Notes: generated by a model not told the origin, from the letters alone. Shown: positions 52,007 to 60,912, counted from the first letter of the stretch. The stretch is 64,000 nucleotides of DNA from Mucilaginibacter sp. OK098 (GCF_900142915.1 NZ_FRCM01000009.1:124001-188000); one strand, 5' to 3'. Made by a program: numbers and translations.

Positions 52007-54871
52007 ATGAAACCAATATACTTTTTTATTGCTGCCCTGCTTTTAACGAGCGTTACCGGCTTTGCCCAAACGGGAAGGGACGTACGTGGAACCGTGATCG
52101 ACTCCACTAAAGCTACCCTGCCCGGGTCTAGCGTTAAGCTGATAACCGATAAAGACAGCGTTACAACCATAACCGACTCAAAGGGAGCTTTTATTTTTAA
52201 CGGGATAAAGGCAACCCAGTTTAGTATGGTTGTACAATCAATAGGTTACGAGCCTATCCGTCGCCGGATTAATTTGGATAACACCAACAATACGGTATTT
52301 TTAAAGCCCATCACACTAAAACCGTCAACCATTGTATTAAATGGCGTTACCATAACCGATGTGATCCCGGTTAAAATAAAAGAAGATACGGTTGAATTTA
52401 ATACCGCAGCTTATAAGGTAAGGGATGGCGCACCTGTTGAGGACGTAATAAAAAAGATTCCAGGCGCTGACGTGGATAAGGATGGGAACATTACCTTTCG
52501 CGGAAAAAGCGTTACTAAAGTGAGGGTAAATGGAAAAGACTTTTTTGGAGGCGATTTAAAAACAGCCACTCAAAACCTGCCTGCTGATGCCGTACAAAAC
52601 GTGCAGATGGTAAATGACTACGGCGACCAGGCCAACCTTACCGGTATAAAAACCGGCGACCCCGAAACTATTTTGAACATCAACATAAAGCCAAGCCGTA
52701 ACCACGGCTATTTCGGGCAGGCCAGCATTGGCGAAGGCCGTGATGCCATTCCACAAATAGACGGTGCAAAAGATGGTAACCGGTACATAGCACAGGCTAA
52801 CTTATTCAATTTTGATGGTGCCAGGCAGATAGCCGTGCTGGGCAATTTGAATAATACTAATACCAGCCTGTTTAATTTTGGCGGTCCCGGCGGCAGGCAG
52901 GGCGGCGGCGGTGGCCCTCCGGGAAGCAACACGGGTTCAAGCGGCATTACTACCGCGCGTTCATTAGGCTTCAACTACCGCGATAGCTGGGGTAAAAAAA
53001 TAACTGTTTATGGAAGCTACAGCTATTCAGGCCCTACCACCAATACTATCAGCTCAACCATTCAGAATAACATTTCGCTGGTAAACCCAAGTACTAATTC
53101 GCAAACCAGTACCCGTAATGACGAGCTAAGGAACCATCGCCTTACCTTCAATATGGAGTACAAACCTGATACTGTTAACTATTTTAAAATTAGTCCATCA
53201 TATTCTTACGCTGGTGTTAATACCGTTCAAAATGGCACCAATCTTTTGGTTAGGGACTCAAGCGTGGTATCAAACTATAACTTTAAATCGTTAAGCCATT
53301 CATCGGCGCCAAATTATGGCATTAACGTATTGTATAACCATAGGTTTAATAAACATGGCCGTAACTTTAGCATAAATATTGGTACAGGCCGCACTTCAAG
53401 CAGGCAATATCAAAACCCGGTTTATGATTATATTGCCGGTGCTGCCAATGCCCCGCTTGATCAGTTTATAAATACTGACAGCCATACCGATACCATTGGT
53501 ACAACATTATCATACATTGAGCCTTTAGCAAAAAAATCATACCTGGAAATCAACTACAATTTCCGCCATTCATATACCGCAGCAGATAAGGAGACCGATA
53601 CCCTTGCAAGTAATGGTACTGATGTTAACAACTACGCACTGTTAAGCAATAATTATAATTTCACTTTTATAACCAATCGTTTTGGGTTAAACTACCGGTT
53701 TGTTGAAAAGAAATATAATTATGTGTTGGGGATAACTGCACAGCCATCGGTTTTAAAAGGATACTCACAAACTACCGGCTTGCCAACTAATTCAACCGCG
53801 TTTAATGTTTCGCCAAATGCGCACTTTATTTATAATTTTTCGCGGTCACAATCATTCAGCGCCAATTATACCGGGTACAGCAGCCAGCCCACCTACTCTG
53901 AATTACAACCGGTTACTGATTTTTCAAGCGCATTATACCCTATAACAGGTAACCCTGATTTAAAGCCGGAGTATAACAACAAGATAGATTTCAGGTACAA
54001 CAATTTCAGCTTTGAAACAGGTAACATATTTTTCAGCAATTTCTCCTTCACAAAAACCAGTGATAAAATTGTATCGAACACCATTACCTATCCAAAAGTG
54101 TATACGCCAAACAGCAAGCTTGCCGGTACCATTGAAACACAATACAAAAATACTGACGGTTACTCGCAGGCACAAGCCTTTTTTGTATTCAACAAGCCCT
54201 GGGAAAAACGCAAATACAACCTGTTTTTACAGGGTAATATATCATACATAAACAATATATCGTACATAACTAATGTTGATGCTACCACTTATAACTTTAC
54301 AACAGAAAAAAACTTAGCAAAAACACTGGTGCTTGCACCGGGCGTACGTTTCAGGGTTGATATTACCGATATAATTGATGCCGAGGCCAACACTACTTAC
54401 ACGGTTAATTCATCAAAAAATTCAATAAATCAACCGGGTATAAATGATAATTTCCGCACCTGGCAATTGGGCCTAAACGGTAAAAATTATCTGTGGAAGA
54501 ACTGGACGGTAAGCTATGATTATACCAAATATTTATACTACGGTTATACCGGCGCCAATAATCCCAATATTTTTAATACCTATATTGAACGCAGGTTTCT
54601 GAAAGGTAATATGGCTACCATACGTGCCGGAGTTTATGATGTATTCAATGAAAACACAGGCTATACCAGTACACAAAACGGAAGCTTTGTAACGCAAACA
54701 AATGCCAATAAGCTGGGCAGGTATTACCTGCTAACATTTACCTACAGGTTCACTAAAATGGCGGGCAAGGCCCCGGGCATGGGCGGCCCTGGTGGTCCCG
54801 GTGGGCCGGGCAGAGGCTTTGGTGGCCCGCCTCCGGGAGGCGGTGGTCCCGGTGGCCCGTTGGCAGATTAA
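52007..54871 (+). CDS. Outer-membrane beta-barrel protein with carboxypeptidase-regulatory domain and Gly-Pro-rich tail
   Basis: About 954 residues from the ATG at 52007 (MKPIYFFIAALLLTSVTGFA signal peptide; ATG at 52001 also possible). A CarboxypepD_reg-like domain (DVRGTVIDSTKATLPGSSVK) and a plug-like region (VEDVIKKIPGADVDKDGNIT, GKSVTKVRVNGKDFFGGDL) lead into an OMP_b-brl_3 barrel. This is a TonB-dependent-receptor relative lacking a standard TonB box. Two low-complexity runs are notable: one near 290-310 (GGPGGRQGGGGGPPGS) and the C-terminal 30 residues made of Gly and Pro (GGPGGPGGPGRGFGG). The barrel therefore does not end in the usual aromatic residue. A substrate cannot be assigned. 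Confidence 0.88.
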   Translation: MKPIYFFIAALLLTSVTGFAQTGRDVRGTVIDSTKATLPGSSVKLITDKDSVTTITDSKGAFIFNGIKATQFSMVVQSIGYEPIRRRINLDNTNNTVFLKPITLKPSTIVLNGVTITDVIPVKIKEDTVEFNTAAYKVRDGAPVEDVIKKIPGADVDKDGNITFRGKSVTKVRVNGKDFFGGDLKTATQNLPADAVQNVQMVNDYGDQANLTGIKTGDPETILNINIKPSRNHGYFGQASIGEGRDAIPQIDGAKDGNRYIAQANLFNFDGARQIAVLGNLNNTNTSLFNFGGPGGRQGGGGGPPGSNTGSSGITTARSLGFNYRDSWGKKITVYGSYSYSGPTTNTISSTIQNNISLVNPSTNSQTSTRNDELRNHRLTFNMEYKPDTVNYFKISPSYSYAGVNTVQNGTNLLVRDSSVVSNYNFKSLSHSSAPNYGINVLYNHRFNKHGRNFSINIGTGRTSSRQYQNPVYDYIAGAANAPLDQFINTDSHTDTIGTTLSYIEPLAKKSYLEINYNFRHSYTAADKETDTLASNGTDVNNYALLSNNYNFTFITNRFGLNYRFVEKKYNYVLGITAQPSVLKGYSQTTGLPTNSTAFNVSPNAHFIYNFSRSQSFSANYTGYSSQPTYSELQPVTDFSSALYPITGNPDLKPEYNNKIDFRYNNFSFETGNIFFSNFSFTKTSDKIVSNTITYPKVYTPNSKLAGTIETQYKNTDGYSQAQAFFVFNKPWEKRKYNLFLQGNISYINNISYITNVDATTYNFTTEKNLAKTLVLAPGVRFRVDITDIIDAEANTTYTVNSSKNSINQPGINDNFRTWQLGLNGKNYLWKNWTVSYDYTKYLYYGYTGANNPNIFNTYIERRFLKGNMATIRAGVYDVFNENTGYTSTQNGSFVTQTNANKLGRYYLLTFTYRFTKMAGKAPGMGGPGGPGGPGRGFGGPPPGGGGPGGPLAD

Positions 54872-54928
54872 TTTTTGATTGAGCAACAAAGAATATTTTA
54901 AACAGTTATAAATTCAAACCAAACCAAA

Positions 54929-55498
54929 ATGAAAAAGATTAACCTATTACTTGCTGTTTTATTAACAGGCAGCACGTTATTTGCCCAAACAAAATGGAAT
55001 GTTGACAAAGCTCATGCAAAAGTTGGCTTCACGGTAACGCACATGATGATATCCGATGTTGACGGTAGCTTTAAGAGCTTTGAGGCCAGCATAACCTCTT
55101 CAAAAGCGGATTTTAGTGATGCTGTTTTTGATTTATCTATTGATGTCCCTTCAGTAAATACGGATAACGATATGCGCGATAACGATTTGAAGAGCGATCA
55201 TTTTTTTGATGTAGCAAAATATCCTAAAATCACCTTTAAAAGTACGTCAATAAGTAAGGTTGATGATAAAACGTATAAACTAACTGGTAATTTAACCATG
55301 CACGGCGTAACAAAACCAATTGTATTAGACCTTACCTTAAAAGGTATAGGGCAAAACATGAGGTCGCATAAACCGGTGGCTGGTTTTAAAGTTTCTGGAA
55401 TAATTGACAGAACAGATTTTGGTGTAGGTACGGCACCCGCTACAATGGTTAGCACCAAAATTGAGCTCAGGGCAAACGGCGAATTTGGGCAGGAGTAA
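54929..55498 (+). CDS. YceI family periplasmic protein
   Basis: 189 residues with a signal peptide (MKKINLLLAVLLTGSTLFAQ). YceI lipocalin-like barrel, thought to bind polyisoprenoids or other hydrophobic molecules: WNVDKAHAKVGFTVTHMMIS, DNDLKSDHFFDVAKYPKITF, LTGNLTMHGVTKPIVLDL. Length normal. Located 57 bp after the outer-membrane protein gene; may be co-transcribed. Confidence 0.95.
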   Translation: MKKINLLLAVLLTGSTLFAQTKWNVDKAHAKVGFTVTHMMISDVDGSFKSFEASITSSKADFSDAVFDLSIDVPSVNTDNDMRDNDLKSDHFFDVAKYPKITFKSTSISKVDDKTYKLTGNLTMHGVTKPIVLDLTLKGIGQNMRSHKPVAGFKVSGIIDRTDFGVGTAPATMVSTKIELRANGEFGQE

Positions 55499-55502
55499 AA
55501 AA

Positions 55503-55532
55503 AAGCCTAATAGAGGCTTGTAAGGCCTTTTT
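55503..55532 (+). terminator. Terminator of yceI-like gene with two competing stems
   Basis: AAGCCT (55503-55508) can pair with AGGCTT (55514-55519), and AGGCTT can instead pair with AAGGCCT (55522-55528) before a T-run. The second option looks like the terminator. The mutually exclusive pairing is seen directly; meaning is uncertain. Confidence 0.5.
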
Positions 55533-55698
55533 GTTTGTAACACTGTTGCAGTTGATGCGTCATATCCGTATAGTGATAAAAAAAAGAAATTAATAAATAT
55601 AGAAGAGCTTATAGATCTTAAATGATCATGAGAAAAGGTACGGACGTGAGATACCCGGCCTGGATTTAGTTGATTGTTATTGATTTTATTAGTAACAA

Positions 55699-55735
55699 AG
55701 CGCCCTGAGGTGAGATCCGGGGCGCTCTTTTTTTT
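55699..55735 (+). terminator. Orphan intrinsic terminator
   Basis: AGCGCCC (55699-55705) and GGGCGCT (55720-55726) form a perfect 7-bp stem followed by C and eight T on the plus strand. No annotated plus-strand gene ends here; the nearest, YceI, stops 200 bp upstream and has its own terminator. Confidence 0.7.
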
Positions 55736-55769
55736 CCTGGTTTTAGGATTACGTGATAAAGGGTTAAAC

Positions 55770-56054
55770 CTAATCCTTTCCGTTTATCCATTCCTTTAAA
55801 AACACCTCCACATTATCCCCTTCGCTTTTATCAATTACCTTTCGCATTTCTGCTTTTATGGGTAATTTGTGTGTGCCATCGCCCAATGCCATAAACGAGC
55901 TCCGGAACGGATAACCATCAACTGTGCCCTGCACCTTTACCAATCCTTTTGTTTTAAAAAACGCGACAGATTCAGGCCATTTTACATAGGTCCAACCACC
56001 TTTATTGGGGCTTTTTTGCAGCGTTGCTGTAAATTGTTTGTTTAATGCGGTCAT
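55770..56054 (-). CDS. DUF1905 domain protein
   Basis: 94 residues. The DUF1905 pattern is clear: TATLQKSPNKGGWTYVKWPE, GLVKVQGTVDGYPFRSSFMA and MRKVIDKSEGDNVEVFLKEW. A small beta-barrel protein of unknown role. Followed on the minus strand by no partner; preceded by a DUF1761 gene 24 bp upstream, so the two may form an operon. Confidence 0.88.
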   Translation of the reverse strand: MTALNKQFTATLQKSPNKGGWTYVKWPESVAFFKTKGLVKVQGTVDGYPFRSSFMALGDGTHKLPIKAEMRKVIDKSEGDNVEVFLKEWINGKD

Positions 56055-56078
56055 ATCAATATCGGTTAAATTTGATTT

Positions 56079-56486
56079 CTATCTCCAAATGCTGATAATA
56101 ATTGTGATCAGTATGATCCGTGCCAGCCCGTCTCCGGCGTGGATGGCGGCAAGCCTCCACGGCACCTGGTCGTGTATTACAGAACCGGCGAGAATTATGG
56201 CGTAAAAGCCAACCCAGATCCACAAGGCAAGATTTATTGCACCCAAAATGCTGTTAACCCCTAAAAGTGTAACAAAGTAAGCAAGCACAACGGCAATAAT
56301 AAGCACACGCGCTATTTCGCCGATCATCTTTCCAGCCGGCATTTTTTGCTTGTTAAGTGTGTTGGGGTCTATGCCACGCAACGCAAGCCATTGCCTGCCA
56401 AATAACAGCGGACTGTACCATAAGCCACTAACCACAAATGCTGTAAAGGCAGCCGTTATAATTGCTAAAAAATTTCCGCCGTTCAT
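56079..56486 (-). CDS. DUF1761 membrane protein
   Basis: 135 residues, four membrane spans. The DUF1761 signature is visible in FVVSGLWYSPLLFGRQWLAL near the N-terminus and the last span. Unknown function. Probably co-transcribed with the DUF1905 gene. Confidence 0.88.
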   Translation of the reverse strand: MNGGNFLAIITAAFTAFVVSGLWYSPLLFGRQWLALRGIDPNTLNKQKMPAGKMIGEIARVLIIAVVLAYFVTLLGVNSILGAINLALWIWVGFYAIILAGSVIHDQVPWRLAAIHAGDGLARIILITIIISIWR

Positions 56487-56699
56487 AATGACCCTCCTGG
56501 TTTTGTAAGTTGATATACAAAGATACTTTCAGGAAAAAAGAAAGACAGGTGTCATTAATGACAATATAAGGGGGCGATAGTGACAGATGCTTTTGATCTG
56601 TAAAATGTGTGCACCCATGAATTTTTCATGAAACATGCCTCTCAACGATAGGATCAGAAAAATCGCTTAATCCTAAAAATCATGGTTCAGAAATTAAAT

Positions 56700-56768
56700 C
56701 ATTCTGCAATCGGCATTCCGACTTCCGCATTCAAACAAATCCGAAATCGAACTTCCGACATCCGAAAT
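56700..56768. repeat. Phrase repeats of the 'ccgacttccgaaatcg' family
   Basis: CATTCCGACTTCCGCATTCA and GAACTTCCGACATCCGAAAT are variant copies; a shorter tract of the same type is at 11967-11996. The 56487-56773 gap shows nothing else. Confidence 0.55.
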
Positions 56769-56773
56769 AAAAC

Positions 56774-58174
56774 TTACCCGTTAATAGGAAAACACACAAT
56801 AAACTCTGTGTGCCCCGGTACTGATTTTACTTTTATGGATCCCTTATGCTGGTTCACAATGCGTTGCACCACTTCAAGGCCCATGCCGGTGCCTTTGCCC
56901 ATTTCTTTTGTGGTAAAAAACGGATCAAATACCCGTGACCTGATATCTTCAGGAATCCCCGGACCGTCATCAATAATTGATACCTGTACAAACTCCCTGT
57001 CCCTTTCGGTTTTTATGGTTAGTATGCCTTTCCCGTTCTGGTCCATGGCATCAAAAGCGTTATCAATAAGGTTGGTCCACACCTGGTTAAGCTCACCAAT
57101 CAATGCTTTTACAGGTGGCAGGTTAAGGTCAAAATCTTCAACCAGGGTTACATTGCCTTTTTTCTTCCGGTAGCCAAGCATGGTGAGCGTATTGCGGATG
57201 CCAATATGGATATCGGCATATTGCTTATCAGCCCCGCGATCCATGTGGGTAAATGTTTTAACAGATTTCACCAGTTCGGCAATCCGGCGTGACGATTCCT
57301 GGATATCTTCCACCATTTTTTCGGTAACCAGTAACGTGTTTATCCAACCAAAAACGGGTGATAAAAAAGCATCCGGAATATGTTTTTTGAAATTTTCAAG
57401 GTCGGCAACCTTAAAGTTAAAATCCACAAAGTTTTCGGCCATTTCGTAGGAATCTTCAATGTCCAGCGCATCAAACCAATCACCAAGTTCTTCTTCGCGT
57501 TTGGTTTTTTCCTTTAATGTTAATCTTGGCCTGTCTGTTTCGTCCAGCACACGGAATAGCTCGTCATTAACGGCATCCACCTGTGTGTTGTCCATTTTTA
57601 TGGCGATCATTTTTTTAAAGGTCTCCGGTTCAAGACGCAAATGCTCCCTTAGTGAAATAGAATCCCGCACAATGGCTGATGCCGGGTTATTAAGCTCGTG
57701 GGTAAGCCCTGCTGAGAGCTTTCCAAGCGCCATCATCTTTTCGTTTTGCTGCTGAAAGGCGGTGAACTCGCGCACACGGCTAGTCATTACATGTACAAGG
57801 GCTTGCGTAAGCTCAAACTGGTCCCTTATCATTTCCCTGATCCGTTCGGTTGGGAATGTGAGAAGGCGCACTTCATGCCTTGCTTTCATGTAAACGCTTG
57901 CCATTTTGCCCCTTGAAAAAGGCAGGTAGCCTGTAATATGCCCGGCGCCAAATGTACCCAGTTCGCGTTTACTGCCATTCTGCATAACAAACGCAATAAA
58001 TTCGCCGTCAATTATAAAGTGCGGGCCTGCTATCGGCACATCTGGTTTTATAAAAACAGAACCTTCCGGCAATATTACTTCTTCACAACTCTCTATCAGC
58101 CATTGCAGTTGTTCGTCAGGAACGCTTTTTAAGGCTTCGAAAGTTTTAAGGGTGGCAACTGTTACGGGTTCCAT
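56774..58174 (-). CDS. Sensor histidine kinase with N-terminal cyclic-nucleotide-binding domain
   Basis: 466 residues, soluble. Residues about 10-140 form a cNMP-binding/CRP-like domain (ILPEGSVFIKPDVPIAGPHF, GAGHITGYLPFSRG). A dimerisation region follows with MMALGKLSAGLTHELNNPAS (phospho-acceptor His), and a HATPase with LIDNAFDAMDQNG, IIDDGPGIPE and GKGTGMGLEVVQRI. Cytosolic sensors of this layout are thought to respond to nucleotide or redox signals through the N-domain. No response regulator is adjacent (orphan kinase). Confidence 0.92.
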   Translation of the reverse strand: MEPVTVATLKTFEALKSVPDEQLQWLIESCEEVILPEGSVFIKPDVPIAGPHFIIDGEFIAFVMQNGSKRELGTFGAGHITGYLPFSRGKMASVYMKARHEVRLLTFPTERIREMIRDQFELTQALVHVMTSRVREFTAFQQQNEKMMALGKLSAGLTHELNNPASAIVRDSISLREHLRLEPETFKKMIAIKMDNTQVDAVNDELFRVLDETDRPRLTLKEKTKREEELGDWFDALDIEDSYEMAENFVDFNFKVADLENFKKHIPDAFLSPVFGWINTLLVTEKMVEDIQESSRRIAELVKSVKTFTHMDRGADKQYADIHIGIRNTLTMLGYRKKKGNVTLVEDFDLNLPPVKALIGELNQVWTNLIDNAFDAMDQNGKGILTIKTERDREFVQVSIIDDGPGIPEDIRSRVFDPFFTTKEMGKGTGMGLEVVQRIVNQHKGSIKVKSVPGHTEFIVCFPING

Positions 58175-58341
58175 AATATTGATTAAAGATCAGTATTCGC
58201 TCTGAAAGTCCGAATGTAATTCATTCTTTATAAAAAAACTAATCTCCGGTCTCTTACCCCCAATCTCTATTCAAAATATCGTAGTTTTATGACATAAATA
58301 GGAAGTTTTCGCCCATGAACTATCAACCATTAACTAAACAC

Positions 58342-58623
58342 ATGCAGGTACAAAATAAAAACGATGGCAAACGCGGCGCCTTCTTTATTGAAGATGAAGG
58401 TAAAGAAGTAGCATTTATGCATTATATTTTCTCGGGAGAAAGTAAGCTTGTTATTGACCACACGGTAGTTGATGAAGCTTACGAAGGGAAAGGACTGGGC
58501 CGTCAGCTAGTGAAAGCCGGCGTGGAGTATGCCCGCGAGCATAAAATGAAGATTCTGCCCTATTGCCCGTTCGCCAAAAAGATCTTTGCAATTACACCTG
58601 CTTTTGCAGATGTTCTTTTTTAG
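58342..58623 (+). CDS. GNAT-type N-acetyltransferase (small YjdJ-like family)
   Basis: 93 residues from the ATG at 58342 (MQVQNKNDGKRGAFFIEDEG). The ATG at 58315 would add nine residues encoded entirely by an 'atgaactatcaaccattaac' phrase repeat, so I reject it. The acetyl-CoA loop is GKGLGRQLVKAGVEYAREH; the end (ILPYCPFAKKIFAITPAFAD) is typical of the Acetyltransf_CG family. Substrate unknown. Confidence 0.88.
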   Translation: MQVQNKNDGKRGAFFIEDEGKEVAFMHYIFSGESKLVIDHTVVDEAYEGKGLGRQLVKAGVEYAREHKMKILPYCPFAKKIFAITPAFADVLF

Positions 58624-58690
58624 TTCATGGTTCATAGCCGGAAGATGGCGCAATAGATATTTGAATTGTTGAAACAGTAAATAGTGGAGA

Positions 58691-59326
58691 ATGGAATACA
58701 TATTAGAACACCCGGTAGTAGCCAGTATAGGCACTGAAAAATACAAGTGTACAGTTGAATGGCGCAACGGCAAGTTTATTTCGGATGAGCCAGCGTTCGC
58801 TGGAGGAAAAGATACCGGGCCTGATCCTTATACGTTGCTTTTATCATCATTGGGTGCCTGCACTATAACAACGCTGCGCATGTACATTGACCGTAAAGGC
58901 TGGGACATCCCTCAAATAGCGATTGCCGTTAACATGTATTTTAAACTGGAGGGAGAAAAACGGATCACCGTTATTGACCGCGATCTTAACTTTTTATCAC
59001 CCATAACCGATGAACAACGCGAGCGCCTGGTACAAATAGCCAAAGTTTGCCCTGTTTCAAAAATTCTGGAAGGCGGGATCCAGGTGCGTACGTTTGCCTA
59101 TACCGGTGCGGATACCGAAAACACACACAGCTATACTAATGGTGATGTTACTGTTGAATGGCGGCCCGAGCTTTGCAAACACGCCGCAAGGTGTGCTACC
59201 CAACTGCCGCAGGTATTTAACCCGGCGGCAAAACCATGGATAAACATGGATGGGGCTACCAGTAAGGAAATTGCGGAACAAGTTGCTAAGTGCCCGACAG
59301 GGGCGTTAAAGATGGGGGAGAAATGA
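58691..59326 (+). CDS. OsmC-like domain fused to a Fer4_19-type iron-sulphur domain
   Basis: 211 residues. Residues about 1-130 are OsmC/Ohr-like, with the two peroxidatic cysteines in LLSSLGACTITTLRMY (Cys57) and IAKVCPVSKIL. Residues about 147-208 match the YjdI-type [4Fe-4S] mono-cluster domain, with Cys in ELCKHAARC and KCPTGALKM. The fusion couples a thiol peroxidase to an electron-transfer module, suggesting direct reduction of the peroxidase or sensing. Start 68 bp after the GNAT gene. Confidence 0.9.
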   Translation: MEYILEHPVVASIGTEKYKCTVEWRNGKFISDEPAFAGGKDTGPDPYTLLLSSLGACTITTLRMYIDRKGWDIPQIAIAVNMYFKLEGEKRITVIDRDLNFLSPITDEQRERLVQIAKVCPVSKILEGGIQVRTFAYTGADTENTHSYTNGDVTVEWRPELCKHAARCATQLPQVFNPAAKPWINMDGATSKEIAEQVAKCPTGALKMGEK

Positions 59327-59343
59327 ATGGCTATTTGTTATAA

Positions 59344-59772
59344 TCAAGTAGTAAATAAATGTTTAAACTGATCTTCAAATTCCTCATATCGAAGAACTGA
59401 AATTTGAGGAAAGAGGTTGTTTTTTATCTGATGTATGTGCTTGTCATTACTAACAATATAATCAGATTGGCTGGCAATATAACAATCAACAAACTTATTG
59501 TCATCTTTATCATTTTCTACCAATTGCCATAAAAAGGAAGGGTTTTTAAGAAAAACATTTGGAAGTAGGAGAAGGTAATCTAATGATGCATCTGTAAAAT
59601 CAAGTCCATATCTTAAAGAAATTTGCTCCTGGTACTCTGTTATAATTTCATTTGATACTACAAGATTATATTTGTTTTGGATAAGTGATTGATATATCCA
59701 ATGATACTTATAGTTTGGTGCAAGCGAAACCAGGAAGATATTTGTGTCTAAGATGAAGCGTAGATTATTCAT
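59344..59772 (-). CDS. PIN-domain toxin of a putative toxin-antitoxin pair
   Basis: 142 residues from the ATG at 59772 (MNNLRFILDTNIFLVSLAPN), which overlaps the antitoxin stop; the upstream ATG at 59787 is less likely. PIN acidic residues: Asp in LDTNIFL, Glu in IITEYQEQ, and DDNKFVDCYIASQSDYIVS. Predicted RNase. Follows its antitoxin on the minus strand with an 8-bp overlap. Confidence 0.87.
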   Translation of the reverse strand: MNNLRFILDTNIFLVSLAPNYKYHWIYQSLIQNKYNLVVSNEIITEYQEQISLRYGLDFTDASLDYLLLLPNVFLKNPSFLWQLVENDKDDNKFVDCYIASQSDYIVSNDKHIHQIKNNLFPQISVLRYEEFEDQFKHLFTT

Positions 59773-59962
59773 TAATCCAACGATCAAGATCTTCTTCAGT
59801 GATGTTTTTTTCTTTTATAGCTTTTTGAATATTCTTTTGAAGTTTGCCTGAAAAGTATTTGGCTAATAGTTGTTTAATTGCCAACAGATCTTCTTCTTTT
59901 GGCTGAAAAGAATAGATGTTTAACAATTCTAGTTGTAAAGCACTTAATTTTTGACTTTGCAT
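59765..59962 (-). CDS. Putative antitoxin of the PIN toxin
   Basis: 65 residues from the ATG at 59962 (MQSQKLSALQLELLNIYSFQ). Small, helical, acidic/basic mixed, ending ITEEDLDRWINE; the layout resembles antitoxins paired with PIN toxins in Bacteroidetes. No clear DNA-binding motif. Its stop overlaps the toxin start (ATGAATAA). Confidence 0.75.
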   Translation of the reverse strand: MQSQKLSALQLELLNIYSFQPKEEDLLAIKQLLAKYFSGKLQKNIQKAIKEKNITEEDLDRWINE

Positions 59963-60112
59963 AATGATATTGCTTTTAACAAAAATACACATTTTTTAAA
60001 ATAAATAAATTCGATATGAAGTTGATTACTGTCTGTTCAAATGTAAACACTTGAATAGGCGTCAGGGAGTTTTTTTGCCATCTTTCAAAAACTAATCTCC
60101 AATCACTAGCTT

Positions 60113-60487
60113 CTAATCACTGATCCTAATCTTCACCACCGCCTTATTCATCACCCTATAAAAAAACACCCCGCCAATAATATAAAGCAGCACATCAATC
60201 CAGTCGGCAGTATAGGTTTTGGAGAAAAGGGGCAACAGGCCTTCAAATATTAATGATACATAGGCTACAATAAAAACAACGTGCCATTTTGATAGCACAT
60301 AGTAATTGTTTTTAATAATAACTACTCTTTGAAACCACAGGCCCAGGTTGGCAATAACAGGTATAGCAATGGCATCGTCAATATAACCGTTAATAAGGGG
60401 CAGCGGGTGACCCAGCTTGCGGGAGGTGATCACAATAAGCCAAATCAGGCAGCTTGCAATAAACCATTTATTAAGCAGTGTTTTCAT
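60113..60487 (-). CDS. Small four-span membrane protein
   Basis: 124 residues. Four hydrophobic segments: WFIASCLIWLIVITS, IPVIANLGLWFQRVVI, WHVVFIVAYVSLIFEGLLP, WIDVLLYIIGGVFFYRV. Proteins of this layout are found in many Bacteroidetes without assigned function. Its ATG follows the stop of the upstream zinc-ribbon gene directly (TAAATG), so the two are translated as a pair. Confidence 0.82.
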   Translation of the reverse strand: MKTLLNKWFIASCLIWLIVITSRKLGHPLPLINGYIDDAIAIPVIANLGLWFQRVVIIKNNYYVLSKWHVVFIVAYVSLIFEGLLPLFSKTYTADWIDVLLYIIGGVFFYRVMNKAVVKIRISD

Positions 60488-60802
60488 TTAGCCGGGGATC
60501 AGGCTAATTAACACGATTATTATAGTAACAAATACAAAAAATGCTACCTGCAAGCTTATTACCAGCCAGCGCAGGCTATTTAAAAAGTTTTTGCAGAAGC
60601 GCTTAAAGGGACCATCGGTTGGGTTTATAAAAAAATAGTCGTTTTCTTTTCGTACCTCACCCCGGATCTTTTTCTCCACCTCGCGCGAGAAACGACGCGA
60701 CTCCAGGAAGCTATCGCAATACAGGCACCGGTCGTCAATATCCCCGGCCCATAAAGTCCATTTGCCGCATTGCGGGCATTTTATTTCTCTAATCTGGCTC
60801 AT
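60488..60802 (-). CDS. Zinc-ribbon membrane protein
   Basis: 104 residues. An N-terminal zinc ribbon (EIKCPQCGKWTLW and RCLYCDSFLE: two CxxC pairs), a basic linker (RRFSREVEKKIRGEVRKEND) and one C-terminal membrane span (LVISLQVAFFVFVTIIIVLI). Unknown function; co-translated with the downstream membrane protein. Confidence 0.82.
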   Translation of the reverse strand: MSQIREIKCPQCGKWTLWAGDIDDRCLYCDSFLESRRFSREVEKKIRGEVRKENDYFFINPTDGPFKRFCKNFLNSLRWLVISLQVAFFVFVTIIIVLISLIPG

Positions 60803-60863
60803 TGGTATTTGCAGTTAACCAAATATAAAAAAATAGGGTCGCTAACACCAGCATAAAATAAAA

Positions 60864-60886
60864 AAGGACAGCCACCGGCCGTCCTT
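60864..60886 (-). terminator. Terminator of the 27-residue membrane peptide gene
   Basis: AAGGAC (60864-60869) pairs with GTCCTT (60881-60886) and GCC with GGC inside. On the minus strand it is followed by TTTTTTATTTT. It lies 27 bp beyond the stop at 60913. Confidence 0.75.
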
Positions 60887-60912
60887 CAAATTTTTTAAGC
60901 GGTTGTTATACC

